Assembly (NCBI RefSeq): GCF_024599795.1
Contig: NZ_CP102246.1
Coordinates: forward strand, 4,712,001 to 4,776,000
Direction: 5' to 3'
DNA: 64,000 nt
Source: Enterobacter cloacae complex sp. R_G8
GTDB lineage: Bacteria; Pseudomonadota; Gammaproteobacteria; Enterobacterales; Enterobacteriaceae
Shown here: positions 39,630-49,589 of the stretch, in pieces
How the letters are laid out: every line of letters starts with the position of its first letter
Position numbering within the stretch: the stretch's first letter is position 1
Translations under genes and position numbers: made by a program
Notes under the pieces: generated by a model
The model's input: the letters and a program-made list of their open reading frames with translations, nothing else
Told to the model about the DNA's origin: nothing
The model's database searches: none

Positions 39630-40693
39630 TGTACGTTGCCGTCAAAGGGGGCGAGAAGGCCATCGCCGCCGCCCATGCGCTACAGGCGCACAGACGACGG
39701 GGTGATGAACAGCTTCCCGAGCTGAGCGTCGCCCAGATTGAGCAGCAGTTAAACCTGGCGGTGGATCGGGTGATGACCGAAGGCGGCGTCGCCGACCGCG
39801 AGCTGGCGGCGCTGGCGCTGAAGCAGGCCAGCGGCGACAACGTCGAAGCCATCTTTCTGCTGCGCGCCTGGCGCACCACCGTTCCCCGCCTGGCGGTAAG
39901 CGAGCCGGTCAATACGGCAGAAATGCGCCTGGAACGGCGAATTTCCGCCGTTTATAAAGACATTCCCGGCGGCCAGCTCCTTGGCCCTACGTACGACTAC
40001 ACCCACCGGTTGCTGGATTTTACCCTGCTGGCGAACGGCGAAACGCCGCCGCTCAGCACCACGGAGACCGGGCAGGAAGCGTCTCCGCACGTCTTTAGCC
40101 TGCTGGCAAAGCAGGGCCTGGCAAAGGCCGAAGAAGAGACCGGAGCGCAACCCGACGACATCACCCGCACGCCCCCGGTTTACCCCTGTTCCCGCTCGTC
40201 TCGCCTGCAGCAGTTGATGCGCGGCGATGAGGGCTATCTGCTGGCGCTGGCCTATTCAACACAGCGCGGCTACGGGCGTAACCACCCGTTTGCGGCGGAG
40301 ATCCGCAGCGGCTATCTCGACGTCGAAATCATCCCGGAAGAGCTGGGTTTTGCTGTGAACGTCGGTGAATTGCTGATGACGGAGTGTGAAATGGTCAATG
40401 GTTTTGTCGCGCCAGAAGATGACACCCCACACTTCACCCGCGGTTACGGGCTGGTCTTCGGCATGAGCGAGCGTAAAGCCATGGCGATGGCGCTGGTAGA
40501 CCGCGCCCTGCAGGCGCCGGACTACGGCGAATCCATTTCCGGCCCGGCACAGGACGAAGAGTTCGTGCTGGCCCACGCGGATAATGTCGAGGCGGCGGGC
40601 TTTGTTTCGCACCTCAAGCTGCCGCACTACGTTGACTTCCAGGCCGAACTGGAACTGCTGAAACGTCTGCAACGGGAGCGTGAAAATGGCTAA
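39629..40693 (+). CDS. phnI: C-P lyase core subunit PhnI
   Basis: 354 residues from the ATG overlapping the phnH stop (E. coli 354). Nucleosidase-like subunit that displaces adenine from ATP with phosphonate. Contains GPTYDYTHRLLDFTLLANGE and PPVYPCSRSSRLQQL, invariant in the family. Overlaps phnJ by 8 bases. Confidence 0.97.
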   Translation: MYVAVKGGEKAIAAAHALQAHRRRGDEQLPELSVAQIEQQLNLAVDRVMTEGGVADRELAALALKQASGDNVEAIFLLRAWRTTVPRLAVSEPVNTAEMRLERRISAVYKDIPGGQLLGPTYDYTHRLLDFTLLANGETPPLSTTETGQEASPHVFSLLAKQGLAKAEEETGAQPDDITRTPPVYPCSRSSRLQQLMRGDEGYLLALAYSTQRGYGRNHPFAAEIRSGYLDVEIIPEELGFAVNVGELLMTECEMVNGFVAPEDDTPHFTRGYGLVFGMSERKAMAMALVDRALQAPDYGESISGPAQDEEFVLAHADNVEAAGFVSHLKLPHYVDFQAELELLKRLQRERENG

Positions 40694-41531
40694 CTTAAGC
40701 GGCTACAACTTTGCTTATCTGGACGAGCAAACCAAACGCATGATCCGCCGCGCCATCCTGAAAGCGGTCGCCATTCCCGGCTATCAGGTGCCGTTTGGTG
40801 GTCGAGAAATGCCGATGCCCTACGGCTGGGGTACGGGCGGCATTCAGCTTACTGCCAGCGTCATCGGTGAGTCAGACGTGCTGAAGGTCATCGACCAGGG
40901 AGCCGACGACACCACCAACGCCGTCTCGATTCGCAACTTCTTTAAGCGCGTGACGGGCGTCAACACCACCGAAAAAACCGAAGATGCGACGCTTATCCAG
41001 ACCCGCCACCGCATTCCCGAAACACCTCTTACGGAAGATCAGATTCTGATTTTCCAGGTGCCGATCCCGGAGCCGCTGCGCTTTATCGAGCCGCGTGAAA
41101 CCGAAACCCGCACCATGCACGCTCTGGAAGAGTATGGGGTGATGCAGGTGAAGCTGTATGAAGATATCGCCCGCTTCGGCCATATCGCCACCACCTACGC
41201 CTATCCGGTGAAAGTCAACGGGCGCTACGTCATGGATCCGTCGCCGATCCCGAAATTCGATAACCCGAAAATGGACATGATGCCTGCCCTGCAGCTGTTC
41301 GGTGCCGGGCGCGAAAAGCGCATCTACGCCGTCCCGCCCTACACCCGCGTAGAGAGTCTCGATTTCGATGACCACCCGTTCACGGTGCAGGAGTGGGACG
41401 AGCCGTGCGCCATCTGCGGCTCGAAACACAGCTATCTGGATGAAGTGGTGCTGGATGACACGGGCAAACGGATGTTTGTCTGCTCCGACACCGATTACTG
41501 CCGCCAACAGAGCGAGGCGAACAGCCAATGA
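40686..41531 (+). CDS. phnJ: C-P lyase radical-SAM enzyme PhnJ
   Basis: 281 residues from the ATG at 40686 (E. coli 281). It cleaves the C-P bond with S-adenosylmethionine. The unusual iron-sulfur cysteines lie in the C-terminal EPCAICGSKHS...FVCSDTDYC, all four present. A glycine-radical region PYGWGTGGIQ is near residue 30-40. Confidence 0.97.
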   Translation: MANLSGYNFAYLDEQTKRMIRRAILKAVAIPGYQVPFGGREMPMPYGWGTGGIQLTASVIGESDVLKVIDQGADDTTNAVSIRNFFKRVTGVNTTEKTEDATLIQTRHRIPETPLTEDQILIFQVPIPEPLRFIEPRETETRTMHALEEYGVMQVKLYEDIARFGHIATTYAYPVKVNGRYVMDPSPIPKFDNPKMDMMPALQLFGAGREKRIYAVPPYTRVESLDFDDHPFTVQEWDEPCAICGSKHSYLDEVVLDDTGKRMFVCSDTDYCRQQSEANSQ

Positions 41532-42283
41532 AACCGCTGCTTTCAGTGAACAACCTGACCCACCTTTACGCGCCGGGCAAAGGCTTCAGCGACGTCTCGT
41601 TCGAGCTGTGGCCGGGCGAGGTGCTGGGGATTGTCGGTGAATCCGGCTCGGGCAAAACCACCCTGCTGAAGTCCATCTCCGCGCGCCTGGCCCCGCAGAA
41701 CGGCGAGATTTTGTATGAGGGCGCCTCCCTCTATGGCATGAGCGAGGCTGAACGTCGCCGCCTGCTGCGCACCGAGTGGGGCGTGGTGCATCAGCATCCG
41801 CTGGACGGGCTGCGTCGTCAGGTCTCGGCGGGAGGCAATATCGGCGAACGGCTGATGGCGACCGGCGCGCGGCACTACGGCAACATTCGGGAAACCGCAC
41901 AGCGCTGGCTGACCGATGTAGAGATCCCCGCCTCGCGCATCGACGATTTGCCCACCACCTTCTCCGGCGGCATGCAGCAGCGTCTGCAGATCGCCCGCAA
42001 CCTGGTCACCCATCCGAAGCTGGTGTTTATGGATGAACCCACCGGTGGGCTGGACGTCTCCGTGCAGGCACGCCTGCTCGACCTGTTGCGCGGTCTGGTG
42101 GTAGAGCTGAACCTGGCGGTGGTGATTGTCACCCATGATTTAGGCGTCGCCCGCCTGCTGGCGGACCGTCTGCTGGTGATGAAGCAGGGCCAGGTGGTGG
42201 AAAGTGGGCTAACCGACCGTGTGCTCGACGATCCGCTCCATCCGTACACCCAGCTGCTGGTGTCGTCCGTGTTGCAGAATTGA
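41528..42283 (+). CDS. phnK: C-P lyase ABC-type subunit PhnK
   Basis: 251 residues (E. coli 252). Walker A GESGSGKTT, signature FSGGMQQR, Walker B LVFMDEPTGGLD. It docks on the PhnGHIJ core rather than on a membrane permease. ATGA overlap with phnJ. Confidence 0.96.
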   Translation: MKPLLSVNNLTHLYAPGKGFSDVSFELWPGEVLGIVGESGSGKTTLLKSISARLAPQNGEILYEGASLYGMSEAERRRLLRTEWGVVHQHPLDGLRRQVSAGGNIGERLMATGARHYGNIRETAQRWLTDVEIPASRIDDLPTTFSGGMQQRLQIARNLVTHPKLVFMDEPTGGLDVSVQARLLDLLRGLVVELNLAVVIVTHDLGVARLLADRLLVMKQGQVVESGLTDRVLDDPLHPYTQLLVSSVLQN

Positions 42284-42314
42284 GGGTGCCCCCCGGCAAA
42301 ACGAACGCCGTACC

Positions 42315-42346
42315 TTGTAGGCCGGGTAAGCGAAGCGCCACCCGGC
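42315..42346. repeat. REP element between phnK and phnL
   Basis: TTGTAGGCCGGGTAAGCGAA then GCGCCACCCGGC, a REP palindrome in the opposite orientation to the copy at 34542. It occupies most of the 85-base phnK-phnL gap in an operon whose other genes mostly overlap. Confidence 0.88.
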
Positions 42347-42368
42347 AAGAAAACGCCACGAGGCCAAA

Positions 42369-43049
42369 ATGATCCACGTAGAAAATGTCAGTAAGACCTT
42401 TGTGCTCCACCAGCAAAACGGCGTGCGTCTGCCGGTGCTGCAGAATGCCTCTCTGAAGGTGAACAGCGGCGAATGCGTGGTGCTACACGGCCACTCCGGC
42501 AGCGGAAAATCGACCCTGCTGCGCTCCCTGTACGCCAACTACCTGCCGGACGAAGGCCACATTCGCATTCGCCACAACGATGAGTGGGTCGACCTGGTGC
42601 AGGCCCCCGCGCGTAAGGTGCTGGAAGTCCGCCGCTCGACGATCGGCTGGGTGAGCCAGTTTTTGCGGGTGATCCCGCGGATCTCCGCCCTGGACGTGGT
42701 CATGCAGCCGCTGCTGGATCTCGGCGTGCCGCGTGAAACCTGCGCCGCCAAAGCCGCCAGCCTGCTGACGCGCCTCAACGTCCCGGAGCGCCTCTGGCCT
42801 CTTGCCCCGTCGACCTTTTCCGGTGGCGAGCAGCAGCGCGTGAATATCGCTCGCGGGTTTATCGTCGACTACCCGATTTTACTTCTTGATGAACCCACCG
42901 CCTCGCTCGACAGCAAAAACAGCGCGGCGGTGGTGGAACTGATCGAACAGGCCAAAGCACGCGGCGCGGCGATCGTCGGGATCTTCCATGACGAGAGCGT
43001 TCGCAACCGCGTGGCAGACAGACTGCACCCGATGGGGACAAACGCATGA
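42369..43049 (+). CDS. phnL: C-P lyase ABC-type subunit PhnL
   Basis: 226 residues (E. coli 226). Walker [10 protein letters not shown], signature [10 protein letters not shown], Walker [13 protein letters not shown]. Binds on PhnK in the lyase complex. Preceded by a REP-containing gap; ACGAGGCC supplies the ribosome site. Confidence 0.96.
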   Translation: MIHVENVSKTFVLHQQNGVRLPVLQNASLKVNSGECVVLHGHSGSGKSTLLRSLYANYLPDEGHIRIRHNDEWVDLVQAPARKVLEVRRSTIGWVSQFLRVIPRISALDVVMQPLLDLGVPRETCAAKAASLLTRLNVPERLWPLAPSTFSGGEQQRVNIARGFIVDYPILLLDEPTASLDSKNSAAVVELIEQAKARGAAIVGIFHDESVRNRVADRLHPMGTNA

Positions 43050-44182
43050 TTATCAATAACGTAAAACTGGTACTGGAAAATGAGGTCATCGACGGCTCGA
43101 TTGAGATCCGTGACGGCACGATCCGCGCGTATGCCGAAACCCGAAGCCATTTGCCCGAAGCGATGGACGGCGAAGGCGGCTGGCTGCTGCCGGGGCTGAT
43201 TGAGCTGCATACCGATAATCTGGATAAATTCTTCACCCCACGCCCAAAAGTGGACTGGCCCGCCCATTCGGCGATGAGCAGCCATGACGCGCTGATGGTC
43301 GCCAGCGGCATCACCACCGTGCTGGACGCGGTGGCGATTGGTGACGTGCGCGACGGCGGCGATCGGCTGGAGAATCTGGAGAAGATGATCAACGCCGTGG
43401 AAGAGACGCAAAAGCGCGGCCTCAACCGCGCCGAACACCGCCTGCACCTGCGCTGCGAACTGCCGCACCACACCACCCTGCCGCTGTTCGAAAAGCTGGT
43501 GGACCGCGAGCCGGTCTCACTGGTCTCGTTGATGGACCACTCACCGGGGCAGCGCCAGTTCGCCAGCCTCGAAAAATACCGCGAGTATTACCAGGGCAAA
43601 TATTCTCTTAACGATGTGGAGATGGCGCGCTACGAGGAAGAGCAGCTGGCGCTGGCGGCACAATGGTCACAGCCGAACCGCCTTTCGATTGCCGCGATGT
43701 GCCGGGACCGTAACATCGCGCTGGCCAGCCATGATGATGCCACGCACGACCATGTCCGCGAATCCCACCAGCTTGGTAGCGTGATCGCTGAATTTCCTAC
43801 CACGTTTGAGGCGGCAGAGGCTTCCCGCGCACATGGCATGAACGTGCTGATGGGGGCTCCGAACATCGTGCGCGGCGGCTCGCATTCCGGCAACGTAGCG
43901 GCAAGCAAACTCGCCTCGCTCGGCCTGCTGGATATCCTCTCTTCCGACTACTACCCCGCCAGCCTGCTGGACGCCGCCTTCCGCGTCGCGGATGACGACA
44001 GCAACCGCTTCACGCTGCCGCAGGCGATTCGCCTGGTAACCAGGAATCCGGCATCGGCGCTGAATCTTCACGACCGGGGCGAGATAGCCGAAGGAAAACG
44101 GGCGGATCTGGTGCTGGCCCACCGTAAGGGCGAGCACATCCATATCGACCACGTCTGGCGTCAGGGAAAACGGGTGTTCTGA
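43046..44182 (+). CDS. phnM: Alpha-D-ribose 1-methylphosphonate 5-triphosphate diphosphatase
   Basis: 378 residues (E. coli 378). Amidohydrolase fold; metal ligands in [21 protein letters not shown] and DILSSDYYP. Releases pyrophosphate from the PhnI product before PhnJ acts. Overlaps phnL (ATGA) and phnN (TGATG). Confidence 0.96.
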   Translation: MIINNVKLVLENEVIDGSIEIRDGTIRAYAETRSHLPEAMDGEGGWLLPGLIELHTDNLDKFFTPRPKVDWPAHSAMSSHDALMVASGITTVLDAVAIGDVRDGGDRLENLEKMINAVEETQKRGLNRAEHRLHLRCELPHHTTLPLFEKLVDREPVSLVSLMDHSPGQRQFASLEKYREYYQGKYSLNDVEMARYEEEQLALAAQWSQPNRLSIAAMCRDRNIALASHDDATHDHVRESHQLGSVIAEFPTTFEAAEASRAHGMNVLMGAPNIVRGGSHSGNVAASKLASLGLLDILSSDYYPASLLDAAFRVADDDSNRFTLPQAIRLVTRNPASALNLHDRGEIAEGKRADLVLAHRKGEHIHIDHVWRQGKRVF

Positions 44183-44730
44183 TGGGAAGACTCATCTGGT
44201 TAATGGGGCCATCCGGCTCCGGGAAGGACAGCCTGCTGTCCGCCTTACGGCAGCGGGAACACCCGCAGCTGCTGGTCGCGCATCGCTATATTACCCGGGC
44301 GGCGAATGCCGGCAGTGAGAACCATATCGCCCTGAGCGAACAGGAATTCTTCACTCGCGCCGGGCAGAATCTGCTGGCGCTCAGCTGGCACGCCAACGGC
44401 TACTACTACGGGATTGGCATTGAGATCGACCTGTGGCTGCATGCGGGGTTTGACGTGCTGGTCAACGGCTCCCGTGCACATCTGCCCCAGGCTCGCGCCC
44501 GGTATGCCTCGGCGCTGCTGCCGGTCTGTCTGCAGGTTTCGCCGGATGTCCTGCGCAGCCGCCTGCAAAGCCGCGGACGCGAAAGCGAAAAAGAGATCGC
44601 GCAGCGTCTCGAACGCGCAGCGCGCTACACCCCGGCGGATTGCCACATCCTCAACAACGACGGAAGTTTGCTACAGTCAGTCGATAACGTTTTATCGCTT
44701 ATCCGTCAGAAGGAGAAACAGCATGCCTGA
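44182..44730 (+). CDS. phnN: Ribose 1,5-bisphosphokinase
   Basis: 182 residues (E. coli 185). Guanylate-kinase-like fold with P-loop GPSGSGKDS near residue 8. Converts ribose 1,5-bisphosphate to PRPP, recycling the C-P lyase sugar product. Its end overlaps phnO by 8 bases. Confidence 0.95.
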   Translation: MGRLIWLMGPSGSGKDSLLSALRQREHPQLLVAHRYITRAANAGSENHIALSEQEFFTRAGQNLLALSWHANGYYYGIGIEIDLWLHAGFDVLVNGSRAHLPQARARYASALLPVCLQVSPDVLRSRLQSRGRESEKEIAQRLERAARYTPADCHILNNDGSLLQSVDNVLSLIRQKEKQHA

Positions 44731-45157
44731 CTGCACGCTTCGCCCCGCCACCGCCGACGATGCACAAATCGTTTACGCGCTGATCTGCGAGTTAAAACAG
44801 GCCGAATTTGATCACCAGGCGTTTCACGCCGGGTATCTGGCCAATCTGCAGGACCACAATATGCGTTATCAGCTGGCAGAGCTGAACGGACAGGTGGTGG
44901 GTATGATTGGCCTGCATATGCAGTTTCACCTGCACCACGCCAGATGGATCGGCGAAATCCAGGAGCTGGTGGTGATGCCCGAGGCGCGTGGTCTTAAAGT
45001 GGGGAGCCAACTGCTGGCATGGGCAGAGGACATCGCGCGGCAGGCAGGCGCGGAGCTGACGGAGCTCTCCACCAGCGTCCGGCGGCTGGACGCCCACCGT
45101 TTTTATGTTCGTGAAGGGTATACGCAGAGCCATTTTCGTTTCACCAAACCGTTGTAG
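44723..45157 (+). CDS. phnO: Aminoalkylphosphonate N-acetyltransferase
   Basis: 144 residues from the ATG at 44723 (E. coli 144), chosen for its AAGGAG site. GNAT fold with [20 protein letters not shown] (acetyl-CoA loop) and HRFYVREGY. Acetylates aminophosphonates, giving broader substrate use or detoxification. Confidence 0.95.
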   Translation: MPDCTLRPATADDAQIVYALICELKQAEFDHQAFHAGYLANLQDHNMRYQLAELNGQVVGMIGLHMQFHLHHARWIGEIQELVVMPEARGLKVGSQLLAWAEDIARQAGAELTELSTSVRRLDAHRFYVREGYTQSHFRFTKPL

Positions 45158-45166
45158 AGGTGCACG

Positions 45167-45925
45167 ATGAGTCTGACGATCACGTTAACGGGCACCGGCA
45201 GTGCCCAGCTGGTCCCGGTGTTTGGCTGCGATTGCGCGGCGTGCCGCCGGGCACGTCTGCAGGATAACTATCGTCGTCGCCCCTGCAGCGCGGTGGTCAA
45301 ATTCAACGATGCGGTGACGCTGCTGGACGCCGGTATTCCACACCTGATGGACGACTGGCCGGCCGGCAGCTTTCAGCAGTTTTTGCTGACCCACTACCAT
45401 ATGGATCACGTTCAGGGGCTGTTCCCCCTGCGCTGGGGGGTGGGTGCGACCATTCCGGTCTACGGCCCGCCGGATGAAGCCGGATGTGACGACCTGTTCA
45501 AACATCCGGGCATTCTGGATTTCAGCCATACGCTGGAGCCATTTGTGATGTTTGAGCTGCAGGGCCTGCGGGTGACGCCGCTGCCGCTCAACCACTCGAA
45601 GCTCACCTTTGGTTATCTGCTGGAGTCCGCCCACAGCCGCGTGGCGTGGCTCACTGATACTGCCGGATTGCCGGAGAAAACGGTCAAATTTCTGCTCAAC
45701 AACCAGCCTCAGGCGATGATCATCGACTGTAGCCATGAACCGCGCCCGCAGACGCCGCGCAACCATTGTGATTTGAATACGGTGGAAGCGTTAAACGAGG
45801 TCATCGGCTGCCCGCAGGTGATCCTGACCCATATCAGCCATCAGTTTGACGTGTGGATGATGGATAACCCGCTGCCGCAGGGCATCGAAGCGGGGTATGA
45901 CGGCATGGTGTTGGTGCTGGATTAA
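45167..45925 (+). CDS. phnP: Phosphoribosyl 1,2-cyclic phosphate phosphodiesterase
   Basis: 252 residues (E. coli 252). Metallo-beta-lactamase fold: [20 protein letters not shown], the ligand motif [10 protein letters not shown], and DTAGLP plus CSHEP later. Opens the cyclic ribose phosphate made by PhnJ. It is the last gene of the operon; a repeat follows 5 bases later. Confidence 0.96.
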   Translation: MSLTITLTGTGSAQLVPVFGCDCAACRRARLQDNYRRRPCSAVVKFNDAVTLLDAGIPHLMDDWPAGSFQQFLLTHYHMDHVQGLFPLRWGVGATIPVYGPPDEAGCDDLFKHPGILDFSHTLEPFVMFELQGLRVTPLPLNHSKLTFGYLLESAHSRVAWLTDTAGLPEKTVKFLLNNQPQAMIIDCSHEPRPQTPRNHCDLNTVEALNEVIGCPQVILTHISHQFDVWMMDNPLPQGIEAGYDGMVLVLD

Positions 45926-45930
45926 GTTTT

Positions 45931-45964
45931 CTCCCTCTCCCGTGGGAGAGGGTTGGGGTGAGGG
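45931..45964. repeat. CCCTCTCCC-type repeat after phnP
   Basis: CTCCCTCTCCCGTGGGAGAGGG then TTGGGGTGAGGG, the reverse orientation of the copies at 49436 and 53091. Lies between convergent phnP and yjdP; the hairpin could end transcripts. Confidence 0.85.
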
Positions 45965-45977
45965 CAACAGGCCGATC

Positions 45978-46307
45978 TTAACCGCGATCGTAATCGTCTT
46001 CTAACCGCCGCTCATCCTCTTCCAGGCGTCGTCTGTCGTCATCAAGCTGGCGCTGACGCTCGTCCAGACGGCGGCGTCTGTCTTCGAGCTGCCGACGGCG
46101 GTCGTCATACTGACGGCTATCAATGCGACGATTATCGTCATAACGATCGTCATCGTCGTCATCGCTGCTGCGGCTGCTGCCGGGATTATAGGCATCGTTG
46201 ATCGCCTGCTGAATGTTGCCAATGGCATCATCAATCACATCGGCATGCGCCAGTTGGCTGGAGAGTGACAGCAGACCAAATAACAGAGCGGTAGAGTAAC
46301 GTTTCAT
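45978..46307 (-). CDS. yjdP: YjdP family secreted charged protein
   Basis: 109 residues (E. coli YjdP 109). Signal peptide ending QLAHA. The mature part is a short helix (DVIDDAIGNIQQAIND), an Asp-rich linker (SSDDDDDDRYDD) and an Arg/Asp/Glu/Leu repeat coiled coil (RRRLDERQRQLDDD). Function unknown. In E. coli it also neighbours the phn genes. Confidence 0.88.
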   Translation of the reverse strand: MKRYSTALLFGLLSLSSQLAHADVIDDAIGNIQQAINDAYNPGSSRSSDDDDDDRYDDNRRIDSRQYDDRRRQLEDRRRRLDERQRQLDDDRRRLEEDERRLEDDYDRG

Positions 46308-46385
46308 AAGGCCAGACTCGCAGGTGAACTGGCCTTACGGTAATGAACCGCAAACGGGAGAGGTAGCGGAGGAATCTCAAATTCT

Positions 46386-47039
46386 TTAGCGAGGCGACGC
46401 TTCCATTATTTGACGCGCTCGCTGTTTATTCTCTGCGACCAGCACAATCCCGGAGCATTTTTGGTCCGGAGAATGACTCCATATGCGATCTTCAGGAATA
46501 CATCCTCCGTCATATATCACCTTGCTGCCATCATAAGGCCAGAATGCTCCCTGCTCTGTGTCGAGTACAAAAACAGCGACTTGGTCGGATTCACGGGCTA
46601 TTTTCTGCCAGAGCATCTTTCCACCCTCATATTGCTCGAAGTCGCTGATTAAGGTCACGCCGCAATGTAAGACCAACGCTTCATAGAGACGAGTCGCCAG
46701 CCCTTTGTCTCGTTCGGCAGGATCGACGCAAATGCCTTCTACCTGGACAATGCGAGTATCTTCCCAGCATCGTTCTACTGCGATAATGTCCTTTCCCAGA
46801 TGGGCTTTATGCTGTAAATCCAGAGCAGCAACAACCCGATGTCGGGGAACGCCATCAAAGGTTTCGATATCTGCTTCAATAATTGCAGCCCGGGGCGTTT
46901 GGCTATCATAAATGACATGTAACACCCGACCGGAGAGTTCAAATTCATCTACGAGCGTAAATGACCTGGCAACCGTATTCGGGCTGTATGTTGTAGGCAT
47001 CACGATCATTTGTGAGTCCCCTTTTGTGAGTACCGGCAT
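46386..47039 (-). CDS. GNAT-like acetyltransferase of unknown substrate
   Basis: 217 residues from the first ATG; a second ATG ten codons in (47009) has a better AGGGG site. The middle has a GNAT acetyl-CoA loop, VEGICVDPAERDKGLATRLYEAL (residues ~109-131). The C-terminal third (AFWPYDGSKVIYDGG) is not part of a usual GNAT and I do not recognise it. The gene is clearly more AT-rich than phn and the kinase on either side, and stands alone between them, which suggests transfer. It may act on a small molecule or a protein; I cannot say which. Confidence 0.75.
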   Translation of the reverse strand: MPVLTKGDSQMIVMPTTYSPNTVARSFTLVDEFELSGRVLHVIYDSQTPRAAIIEADIETFDGVPRHRVVAALDLQHKAHLGKDIIAVERCWEDTRIVQVEGICVDPAERDKGLATRLYEALVLHCGVTLISDFEQYEGGKMLWQKIARESDQVAVFVLDTEQGAFWPYDGSKVIYDGGCIPEDRIWSHSPDQKCSGIVLVAENKQRARQIMEASPR

Positions 47040-47129
47040 AATTCCCTTTATATCTTAATCCGCTAAATTTTGCGCAGATTAGCATCACCGACTTTACTCA
47101 GGCTCTTGATGAAATCCTAAATTCGCTGT

Positions 47130-49406
47130 TTAAGCGCTGATTTTCCGCAGCGCCTGCGCCAGCTGTACGCGGGTAAACGGTTTGCGCAGTAGCGCTACCT
47201 CCGGCAGCTGCGGGTTGTGCGTCGGACGTAAATCCTGCCCGCTGATCAGCAACACCGGCAGTTGCGGGTAGTGGCTGCGCACGTGGTTAATCACCTCCGC
47301 CCCGCTCAGGCTGCCCGGCAGCATCAGGTCACTGATAAACATGCCGATATCCGGCGAGGCCGCCAGCATGTTCAGTGCCTGCTCACCGCTTTCCGCTTCA
47401 AGCGTCAGGTAGCCAAGCTGATGCAATTGCTCGCACAGGGTCTGGCGAACATCGGCTTCATCTTCCAGTACCAGCACCAGCCGTTCGGTTTCTGCGGGTG
47501 CGGTGGCAGAGAGCGTTTCATCTTCAGGAACGGCGGGTAGCGTCGAGCGCGGCAGATGGAGCCGCACGGTGGTACCTTGCCCCGGTGCGCTCTCAATTTC
47601 CACTCGGCCGCCAGACTGACGCACAAAACCGTACACCATCGACAGCCCTAACCCACTTCCACTGCCGGTCTGCTTGGTGGTGAAGAACGGCTCAAAGACC
47701 CGGGATTTGACCTCCTGCGACATGCCGCTGCCGTGGTCGATCACCTCCAGCGCCACCATATCCTGTCTGCGCCCGTCGCTGCGGGTCACACGCTGGTTCC
47801 ACGTGCGGATCTTAATTACCCCCGTCTGCCCCTCCATCGCATCGCGGGCGTTCATCACCAGGTTGATAATGGCGTTTTCCAGCTGGCCGACGTCTATCCA
47901 CGCCGCCCAGGCCGGGGATTGTGCCTCAATCTCCAGGGTCAGGGTGGCGGGCAAGGAGTGGCGCATCAACTCTCTGAGATTCTCCAGCAGCGGTTTCATC
48001 TCTACCGCATGCGGGGTCAGGGATTGCTTGCGCGAAAACGCCAGCAGACGCTGGGTCAATAACGCACCGCGCTCGGCGGCATTGAGCGCACGGACAATAC
48101 GTGGGGCATCACTGGAGGCGGGATCGGTCAGCTCCAGGCTTCCGATAATCACCGCCAGCAGGTTGTTGAAATCATGTGCCAGCCCGCCCGTCAGTTGTCC
48201 GACGGCCTTCATCTTCTGGCTGTGCAGCAGCGCCTCCTCCAGTCCCTGACGCTCAATGCGGTCGATCTCCATCTGGGAGGTTTTCTCTTTCAGCAGCCGG
48301 GTTGTGTGCTCCAGTGAAGCGGTATTGCGGGCAAAGACGTTAAACGCACGCGCCAGCTCCCCCAGCTCATCACGCCGCTGCAGCGCGGGCACCGAAACAT
48401 CCTGCTCACCGTGGGCAAGACGCGACATCGCCCGGGAGATCGCCGTCAGGTTAGAGCCGAGGTTGCGGTAGATATACCAGCAGGCGCATCCGGTGATGAT
48501 CAACGCCAGCACGGCGAATATGCTGATAAACACGCTGATGGACCGCAGCTCCTGGTGGCTCTGGGCAGTGCGCAGCCGGGAAGCCTCCGCCACCTGCTCA
48601 ACGTACTGATTGATATCGCTGTTTAATATCGCCACCAGCGCCTTGATGTGAAACATATACCAGCTTATCGCCAGGTCACTCTCTTCGAGCTGCTTTGACA
48701 GCGGGGCAAGCCTGCGCAACTCGTCGTTGAAATCGGGCAGAACAAGATTCACAACGGGCTGCGTCGCGCGCTGGGGCAACGTTGCAGTAACGGCGTCCAG
48801 CTGCTGTAGGGTCGCGCGCGGTGAGGGGGTATCGATGGCGGCGAGAATCAGCCTGTCCATTTCCACGAGCTGCTGCGCATCCGGGATGTTGCTGCCAAAC
48901 CGACGGTTAATATCCTGCAGATGGCGTAAATAGCTCTGGCTTTGATACAGCGAGCTCAGCAGCGCGTTACGCTGCAGATGGCGCCGCTGTCCGCGCTCCA
49001 GCATGCCCGTCACGCTTTGCTGTAACTCATTACTGCGACGAATAATACGCGCCACCAGCCCCGGCTCCTGCTGCGCTAAGGGCGCGTCCGCGAGCTGCTC
49101 CAGCGAGTGCCGCAGCGCCATTTGGGTCTGCTTCAGCCTCTCGGCCTCCCCTTTGTATTCCAGCGCCCCCACCACCTGTGAAAGCCGTACCGCTGCAGTG
49201 GCCACGCTGGCGGTATCACGGGCGAGGTTCATGCTGCCGGTCATGTCATCCAGCGTCTGCTGTTGAACCTGTTCCTGAATCTGGCTGGCGTGACGAAAGC
49301 CGAGTACCGCCACGCCGCTCACCATCAGCGTAACGGCGACCACCAGCAGATTGAAAATCAGCAGGCGTCCGCGGGCGCTGGCGAAAAACGGGGGGCGTGA
49401 TGGCAT
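47130..49406 (-). CDS. Hybrid sensor histidine kinase with C-terminal receiver
   Basis: 758 residues from the ATG at 49406 (AGGAG site 9 bases upstream); the frame is open to 49442. Membrane segments at ~12-33 and ~300-322 enclose a helical periplasmic sensor domain. Then HAMP, a short coiled coil, HisKA with GGLAHDFNNLLAV, HATPase with NLVMNARDAM, DHGSGM and GSGLGLSM, and a receiver with ISDLMLPG (phospho-Asp) and LLRKPF. It is divergent from the ketose ABC operon. The OmpR-type regulator at 56776-57507 may be its partner, as no other orphan regulator is near. The ligand is unknown. Confidence 0.92.
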   Translation of the reverse strand: MPSRPPFFASARGRLLIFNLLVVAVTLMVSGVAVLGFRHASQIQEQVQQQTLDDMTGSMNLARDTASVATAAVRLSQVVGALEYKGEAERLKQTQMALRHSLEQLADAPLAQQEPGLVARIIRRSNELQQSVTGMLERGQRRHLQRNALLSSLYQSQSYLRHLQDINRRFGSNIPDAQQLVEMDRLILAAIDTPSPRATLQQLDAVTATLPQRATQPVVNLVLPDFNDELRRLAPLSKQLEESDLAISWYMFHIKALVAILNSDINQYVEQVAEASRLRTAQSHQELRSISVFISIFAVLALIITGCACWYIYRNLGSNLTAISRAMSRLAHGEQDVSVPALQRRDELGELARAFNVFARNTASLEHTTRLLKEKTSQMEIDRIERQGLEEALLHSQKMKAVGQLTGGLAHDFNNLLAVIIGSLELTDPASSDAPRIVRALNAAERGALLTQRLLAFSRKQSLTPHAVEMKPLLENLRELMRHSLPATLTLEIEAQSPAWAAWIDVGQLENAIINLVMNARDAMEGQTGVIKIRTWNQRVTRSDGRRQDMVALEVIDHGSGMSQEVKSRVFEPFFTTKQTGSGSGLGLSMVYGFVRQSGGRVEIESAPGQGTTVRLHLPRSTLPAVPEDETLSATAPAETERLVLVLEDEADVRQTLCEQLHQLGYLTLEAESGEQALNMLAASPDIGMFISDLMLPGSLSGAEVINHVRSHYPQLPVLLISGQDLRPTHNPQLPEVALLRKPFTRVQLAQALRKISA

Positions 49407-49435
49407 GGATTTGGGCTCCTCTGCGATTTGGTGTC

Positions 49436-49469
49436 CCCTCACCCTAACCCTCTCCCACAGGGAGAGGGA
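49436..49469. repeat. CCCTCACCCTAACCCTCTCCC repeat
   Basis: CCCTCACCCTAACCCTCTCC then CACAGGGAGAGGG. A near-identical copy is at 53091 and another at 61181. It lies in the divergent region between the sensor kinase and the sugar ABC operon. Confidence 0.9.
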
Positions 49470-49589
49470 AAAGAGAAATGTGACAGCGATTAACTATTCA
49501 TAACTATGACAAATATGAACGGCTTCTGACATTTTGCATTTACGCACCTGTGATGAAGTGCAGATATCAACCTTCACAGGAGATCCGCC

